DNA of 64,000 bases from Tausonia pullulans (lineage: Eukaryota > Basidiomycota > Tremellomycetes > Cystofilobasidiales > Mrakiaceae): positions 930,001-994,000 of the forward strand of contig OX637631.1 in NCBI GenBank assembly GCA_951802195.1. Reading direction: 5' to 3'. Shown here in pieces: positions 60,244 through 64,000 of the stretch. Made by a program: the position numbers and the translations under genes. Positions within the stretch are counted from its first letter, which is position 1. Every line of letters begins with the position of its first letter. The notes beneath the pieces are model-generated. The model saw nothing but the letters and a program-made list of their open reading frames with translations, was not told the DNA's origin and made no database searches.

Positions 60244-63200
60244 TCACCCAGGATCGATGGCGGCACCGAGGGCAGTACCAGCCATCTGGCCACTGCCAGC
60301 CATCCACCTCGTACTCGACTGCCAGAGTGTCCGTCGGATTGTGGACGCGATCTTGCGGATTTCCTCGTCCGTGACAGGATCGAGGGCTGGGATCTTGCTG
60401 TACCTCCGCCTCCGGACGAATCGCCATGTCCGGGCTACAAAGATGCAGTGGAAGAGGAAGACCGCCCTCGGCGGCGACGGTGTCGGGCAGACAAGCGTCT
60501 GGAGAGAGGGAGGATGGGAGGGGAGTGAAGGCGAGGCACGTGCAGCAGCAGCAGCCGACCAGATAGCGCGCACGACGGGACACGGCTCGTCGAAGAGGTG
60601 GAAGAAGGACTCAACAGGGGCCGTCAGGCACAGCGCACATCGCTTGGACCTGTTGTGCGGTGTAGCGGTTCCGTCGGCGAGGAATGGCGCAGCAGTGTGC
60701 TTTCCTGGGTGGAGGCTGTACAGCGAGAAACGGTGGGCCAAGTCGACGTCTTCGGGCGACGCTTGGGACACGGCCTTGAGCAAGCACCACTGACGCTTCC
60801 AATCGATCTTGGTAAGCGCCGGGAAGTGGTCCTGCCATCCCTTTGGGATGATGAGGTCGTGGTTGGCTAGAGTCCGACTGTGTGCGCCGTGGGGCTCACG
60901 AGGAACGTTCAGCCGGCCAAGGTTTGTGTGGATAGGGAGGAAACCCAGCCGCAACTGGCTATCTGTACCGAACGTAGACATCCAGTGGACAGCGTTCCTC
61001 CAGCGGTCTTGATTCCAATAGCTCATGTCAAAGCTGATTTCTTCGAACCATGCCCGGAGGTAAGCCTGCCAACGTGCAGGGAGAGCTCTTCGGAGCCTTG
61101 GGATGGCATTCCACCAGACGGCTGGGAAGAACCATTGACCTTCCACTGGGGAAAGAAAAACGCCTAACCAGCTGAAGTTGGCGGGCCGGGGTCCACTGAT
61201 GAACTCTCCATCCCTGAAGATGGTGCGAGTCAGCATTCTATAAGCTTCTGGATCGAGGCTCATGGTATGGATGATACGCTTGCGAATGCGGATCGATGCG
61301 GGTAGCTCCGGTCTGAAGAGTACATCGCCAGCCCACTGGGCGCGCGCTTTGATGAGCCGGAAGCGGAGTGGCGTGAAGCCGAAGCCGCCGAGGTCTCGAG
61401 GGGTTTCTAGGCGTTCCCTGCTGACGTCGTGGTGTTTAGATCGGTAGAGGGACTTGTAGGCCGTTGCCTCGAGGTCTGTCAGGATATCGTCTGGGCACGG
61501 CAGGAAGCGGTCCAGGTAGATGACCTTCGAGTAGATGTACTGGTTGATGACGTTGCATCGCGCAAGGAGAGGGAGATCGTGCAGCGGGATGCGAGCAAGA
61601 CGAGCCTTCAGCTTGCCGATGATCTCTCGCCAGTGAGCAGGCCCGTTGACCGTGCGACCGCATGGAACGCCGAGGAAGTCGAATGAAAGCGTTTGGACAC
61701 GCCACTCGTGGTACCTCGTAGGCGCATCCGTCCGGCATGACCCTAGAGGATACAGGAGTGACTTCTGGTAGTTCAGCTTGCTTGCTGCGGCTTTCTCGTA
61801 CTCTCGGAGGCAGACCGTCGCCTCATCGACCTCCGACCAAGTCCGACACCGGATACTGAGATCGTCTGCAAAGAGGAGGACCTTCCGCTCATGTAGAGGG
61901 GGCGGATTGGCCGGTGGGAGGCGATGGCGGAGCATACATGCCAGCGGCTCCAGGAGGAGGGCGAAGATCGTCGGTGCCGCGGGATCGCCCTGTCGGACAC
62001 CAGACCGGATGTCGATGGCTTGGCCCATCCATCCGTTGATCATGAGCCGAGCTGTCTGAGAGGTCATCGTTGAGGTGATCCACGCTGCGGCGCGTGGGCC
62101 GAACCCCATGTGGCTGAGGCAGGGGCCAACGAAGTCGTGCGACACTCTGTCGTATGCCTTCTCAAAGTCGACTTGGGCGAGGACGCCAGGCAGGAGGTCT
62201 TCGTCGTCTATGGCGAGCTGAAGAGAGGAGATGTTACGACCCGAGTCGCGGCCAGGGAGGAAGCCTGTCTGGTCCCCGTCGATGAGGGTGTCCACAACGG
62301 TGAGCAGGCGGCTGTTGATGGCAAGGGAGAAGATGCGCGCGTCAACGTTGATGAGCGAGATCGGACGATAGTTGGCAATCTGATCGCGATCTCCCTTCTT
62401 CTTGAAGATCAGGTGGATATGGGCCTCGCGCTGTGAGGCTGATCGGAGGCCTGTCTCCGGGACGAGGTTCAGTAGGCTGAGGAGGATCGGTCCGACGACA
62501 GCCCATGTGGCCTGGTAGAACTCGACGGGGATCCCGTCACTTCCTGGTGTCTTGTTACGGTTCGATCTGAACGTAGCCCGCCTGAGCTCGTCCGGTTCGA
62601 AGGGTTTCTCGAGGGTCCGACTCTGGGAGTCGTCGAGTGTGTTGGTGACATATTGGAGGGCGTTGGCGTGCTCGGCAGCTGGCGTCGTCTTGGTCTCATA
62701 GAGAGTCGTGTAGAAGGTGTGTGCTGTAGCTAGAATGCTCTCGTTGTTTGCGATGGCTGCGGCTGCTGGGTTGTCGAGAGGCCGCAGGGCTGCGATAGTG
62801 TCGGCCTGGCGGACGATCTTGAGTCGCTGCTTGACGGCATACTCGCTTGTGTTGGCAGGTTCGAGATGGGCTCGAAGAGCGTGGCCTTGGAGGATCGACC
62901 TGTGTGGATCCCCGCCCGACACTCTGCTCATTCGGGCGAGGTGTCTTGAGATGTCTGATGCGTGATCCGCTATCTGAAGCTTGGTCTCGTCCCAGGCCTC
63001 GAAGGGGTCCCTGCTCTCTGTAAGCGCATCGTGGTACCACTCGGGGATATGGAATAGGAAGTATTCGACAAAACCGGTAATCTTCAGAAGGTGAGTTCCG
63101 ATCTTGTACGATCCGGGACCGTGCTGTATTGCACCGGGGAAGGTGAGGCTGAGTGCGATCGGCTTGTGGCTAGAGTACAGGTGGCCGGTCGGACGTGGTA

Positions 63201-63921
63201 GGAAGCGCTGTCGCACGGCTCGGCTAGCGAGTAGAGGCGACAGGTAGAAGCGATCAATGCGGCGATCTGCTCGCGTGATGCCAGTATAGTTGGTGTATTC
63301 GCGCTGAAGCGGGTATAGGGATCGGTATGGGTCAGAAAGGGCAAAGTCCCGGGCCAGCCGGCACATTTCCTCCTTTCCTGCGTTCTGGGTAAATTGGCTC
63401 ATCCCGTCGAGGTAGCTGTCCTCCACACAGTTCCAATCCCCGCCCAGAAGGAGAGGAATGTCAGAGTGGGCAGGTATCTTGCGAGATAGAGTAGAGATGA
63501 ACTCCTTTGTCGAACGGCCGTTTGTTTGGCTGTCTCGGCAGGGGACGTAGACTGCAGCCAATCTGACGGCTTCGCCGGCTATGGTGAAGACAGCATCCGT
63601 CAGGTTGGTTCGTAAGATGGGGGAGGAGCGGGATATGGATCTGATCCTAGTTGGTGGGGTATCGGGAGGAAGGAATCGAGAGGCATGTCGCCAGAGGATG
63701 GCAGTCTGGCATCCGACCGTAAAGATCGAGCCGAAGCCCATATCTTCACATTCGGCTGTCCAGGTAGCTACCTGATCTGGTGTTGTGCATGCCACTTCTG
63801 AGAGAAGGTATATGTCAGCCTTGGATCGTGAATATAGAGAGAGGAGGAGACTGCGGGCGCGATCTCGCGTGAACACCCTCTGGATGTTCGCCGCGACGAT
63901 CTGGACATCGTTGTACACCAT
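60244..63921 (-). CDS. LINE ORF2: endonuclease and reverse transcriptase
   Basis: 1,225 aa in one open frame. The N-terminal 235 residues are an APE-type endonuclease (VAANIQ, LLSEVA, AAVYVPCRDSQ, GGDWNCVED, RIDRFYLS, SSHKPIAL where SDH is usual). Reverse transcriptase covers about 445-730: KTPGSDGIPVEFY, NYRPISLINVDARIFS, GFLPGRDSGRN, QVDFEKAYDRVSHDF, SGVRQGDPAAPTIFALLLEP, and the catalytic LLFADDLSI. The C-terminal part has CALC...HLFDEPC, a zinc-finger-like pattern seen in this group. No RNase H domain is visible. The ATG overlaps the ORF1 stop by one base (TAATG), suggesting termination-reinitiation. Confidence 0.93.
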   Translation of the reverse strand: MVYNDVQIVAANIQRVFTRDRARSLLLSLYSRSKADIYLLSEVACTTPDQVATWTAECEDMGFGSIFTVGCQTAILWRHASRFLPPDTPPTRIRSISRSSPILRTNLTDAVFTIAGEAVRLAAVYVPCRDSQTNGRSTKEFISTLSRKIPAHSDIPLLLGGDWNCVEDSYLDGMSQFTQNAGKEEMCRLARDFALSDPYRSLYPLQREYTNYTGITRADRRIDRFYLSPLLASRAVRQRFLPRPTGHLYSSHKPIALSLTFPGAIQHGPGSYKIGTHLLKITGFVEYFLFHIPEWYHDALTESRDPFEAWDETKLQIADHASDISRHLARMSRVSGGDPHRSILQGHALRAHLEPANTSEYAVKQRLKIVRQADTIAALRPLDNPAAAAIANNESILATAHTFYTTLYETKTTPAAEHANALQYVTNTLDDSQSRTLEKPFEPDELRRATFRSNRNKTPGSDGIPVEFYQATWAVVGPILLSLLNLVPETGLRSASQREAHIHLIFKKKGDRDQIANYRPISLINVDARIFSLAINSRLLTVVDTLIDGDQTGFLPGRDSGRNISSLQLAIDDEDLLPGVLAQVDFEKAYDRVSHDFVGPCLSHMGFGPRAAAWITSTMTSQTARLMINGWMGQAIDIRSGVRQGDPAAPTIFALLLEPLACMLRHRLPPANPPPLHERKVLLFADDLSIRCRTWSEVDEATVCLREYEKAAASKLNYQKSLLYPLGSCRTDAPTRYHEWRVQTLSFDFLGVPCGRTVNGPAHWREIIGKLKARLARIPLHDLPLLARCNVINQYIYSKVIYLDRFLPCPDDILTDLEATAYKSLYRSKHHDVSRERLETPRDLGGFGFTPLRFRLIKARAQWAGDVLFRPELPASIRIRKRIIHTMSLDPEAYRMLTRTIFRDGEFISGPRPANFSWLGVFLSPVEGQWFFPAVWWNAIPRLRRALPARWQAYLRAWFEEISFDMSYWNQDRWRNAVHWMSTFGTDSQLRLGFLPIHTNLGRLNVPREPHGAHSRTLANHDLIIPKGWQDHFPALTKIDWKRQWCLLKAVSQASPEDVDLAHRFSLYSLHPGKHTAAPFLADGTATPHNRSKRCALCLTAPVESFFHLFDEPCPVVRAIWSAAAAARASPSLPSHPPSLQTLVCPTPSPPRAVFLFHCIFVARTWRFVRRRRYSKIPALDPVTDEEIRKIASTIRRTLWQSSTRWMAGSGQMAGTALGAAIDPG

Positions 63922-64000
63922 TATTCTTCCATGTCCTCGGCTTCAGCCAAGGTCACGAGGGTGTGCTCGATGGATGCCTGGGAGGACGGCTTGGAGGGGA
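63921..64000 (-). CDS. LINE ORF1, last 25 codons (partial)
   Basis: The only frame that stays open to the window edge and ends at the TAA overlapping the ORF2 start reads PSKPSSQASIEHTLVTLAEA then EDMEE and stop. Being the region just upstream of ORF2 it is taken as the C-terminus of ORF1 (usually an RNA-binding protein). Too short for a domain call. Confidence 0.6.
   Translation of the reverse strand, partial: PSKPSSQASIEHTLVTLAEAEDMEE

Larger units (their letters stand above)
60005..64000 (-). mobile_element. LINE (APE-type, L1/Tx1-like), 5' end beyond the window
   Basis: Read on the minus strand: the end of ORF1 (64000-63921), ORF2 (63921-60244), a 3' UTR of about 230 bp and an A-tail (60005-60013, directly after CTTAAATAC). 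The structure is complete on the 3' side and ORF2 is uninterrupted, so this copy is young and may be active. Related 3' fragments lie at 33650-33747, 34151-34190 and 34655-34835. Target site duplications cannot be judged because the 5' end is outside. Confidence 0.93.

Overview
This window is GC-rich nuclear DNA from a fungus, very probably a basidiomycete yeast or smut-like lineage (a Pucciniomycotina type fits best). Genes are packed on both strands and cut by many short GT-AG introns of about 40 to 270 nt with CTNAC-like branch sites. Reading frames avoid A/T-ending codons, and the tRNA genes are of eukaryotic type. The species cannot be named from sequence alone. Exon borders were placed by hand from splice signals, reading phase and protein family resemblance; most genes close in phase from start to stop.

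Layout. 1-3042 (-): SUN-domain nuclear envelope protein, cut by the window edge. 4193-10600 (-): a 1,995-aa RING-H2/PH-like/VWA protein with the domain order of Ste5/Far1 mating scaffolds. 12924-15060 (-): Tma46/ZC3H15-type CCCH protein with 13 exons. 15967-19728 (+): GH47 alpha-1,2-mannosidase. 20187-21092 (-): doubtful short gene. 21296-23130 (-): RVB1/Pontin. 24290-26542 (+): IMP dehydrogenase. 27582-31633 (-): Zds1-like protein.

33.5-36.4 kb is a gene-poor tRNA island, all on the minus strand: tRNA-Asn, tRNA-Val, intron-bearing tRNA-Lys, a decayed tRNA-Asn, and a tRNA-Gln(CTG) whose 3' half lies upstream of its 5' half, i.e. a circularly permuted tRNA gene. LINE pieces sit just upstream of these tRNA genes, and three are 3' tails related to the LINE at 60-64 kb.

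36856-41604 (-): VPS9-domain Rab GEF. 42457-43020 (-): mitochondrial ribosomal protein mS33. 43995-47311 (+): RGS-LOV photoreceptor. 47893-49080 (+): small single-pass membrane protein. 49332-52219 (-): M20 carboxypeptidase (CPS1 type). 52530-53525 (+): methyltransferase-like protein. 54005-58604 (-): Pps1-type dual-specificity phosphatase. 60005-64000 (-): LINE with an intact 1,225-aa ORF2 that continues past the right edge.

The host genes are mostly housekeeping (purine synthesis, glycan trimming, chromatin remodelling, endosomal traffic, translation). A signalling theme recurs: a Ste5/Far1-like scaffold, an RGS-LOV protein that could couple blue light to G-protein signalling, a Zds1-like PP2A regulator and Pps1. 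The most unusual items are the permuted tRNA-Gln and the association of LINE tails with tRNA genes.
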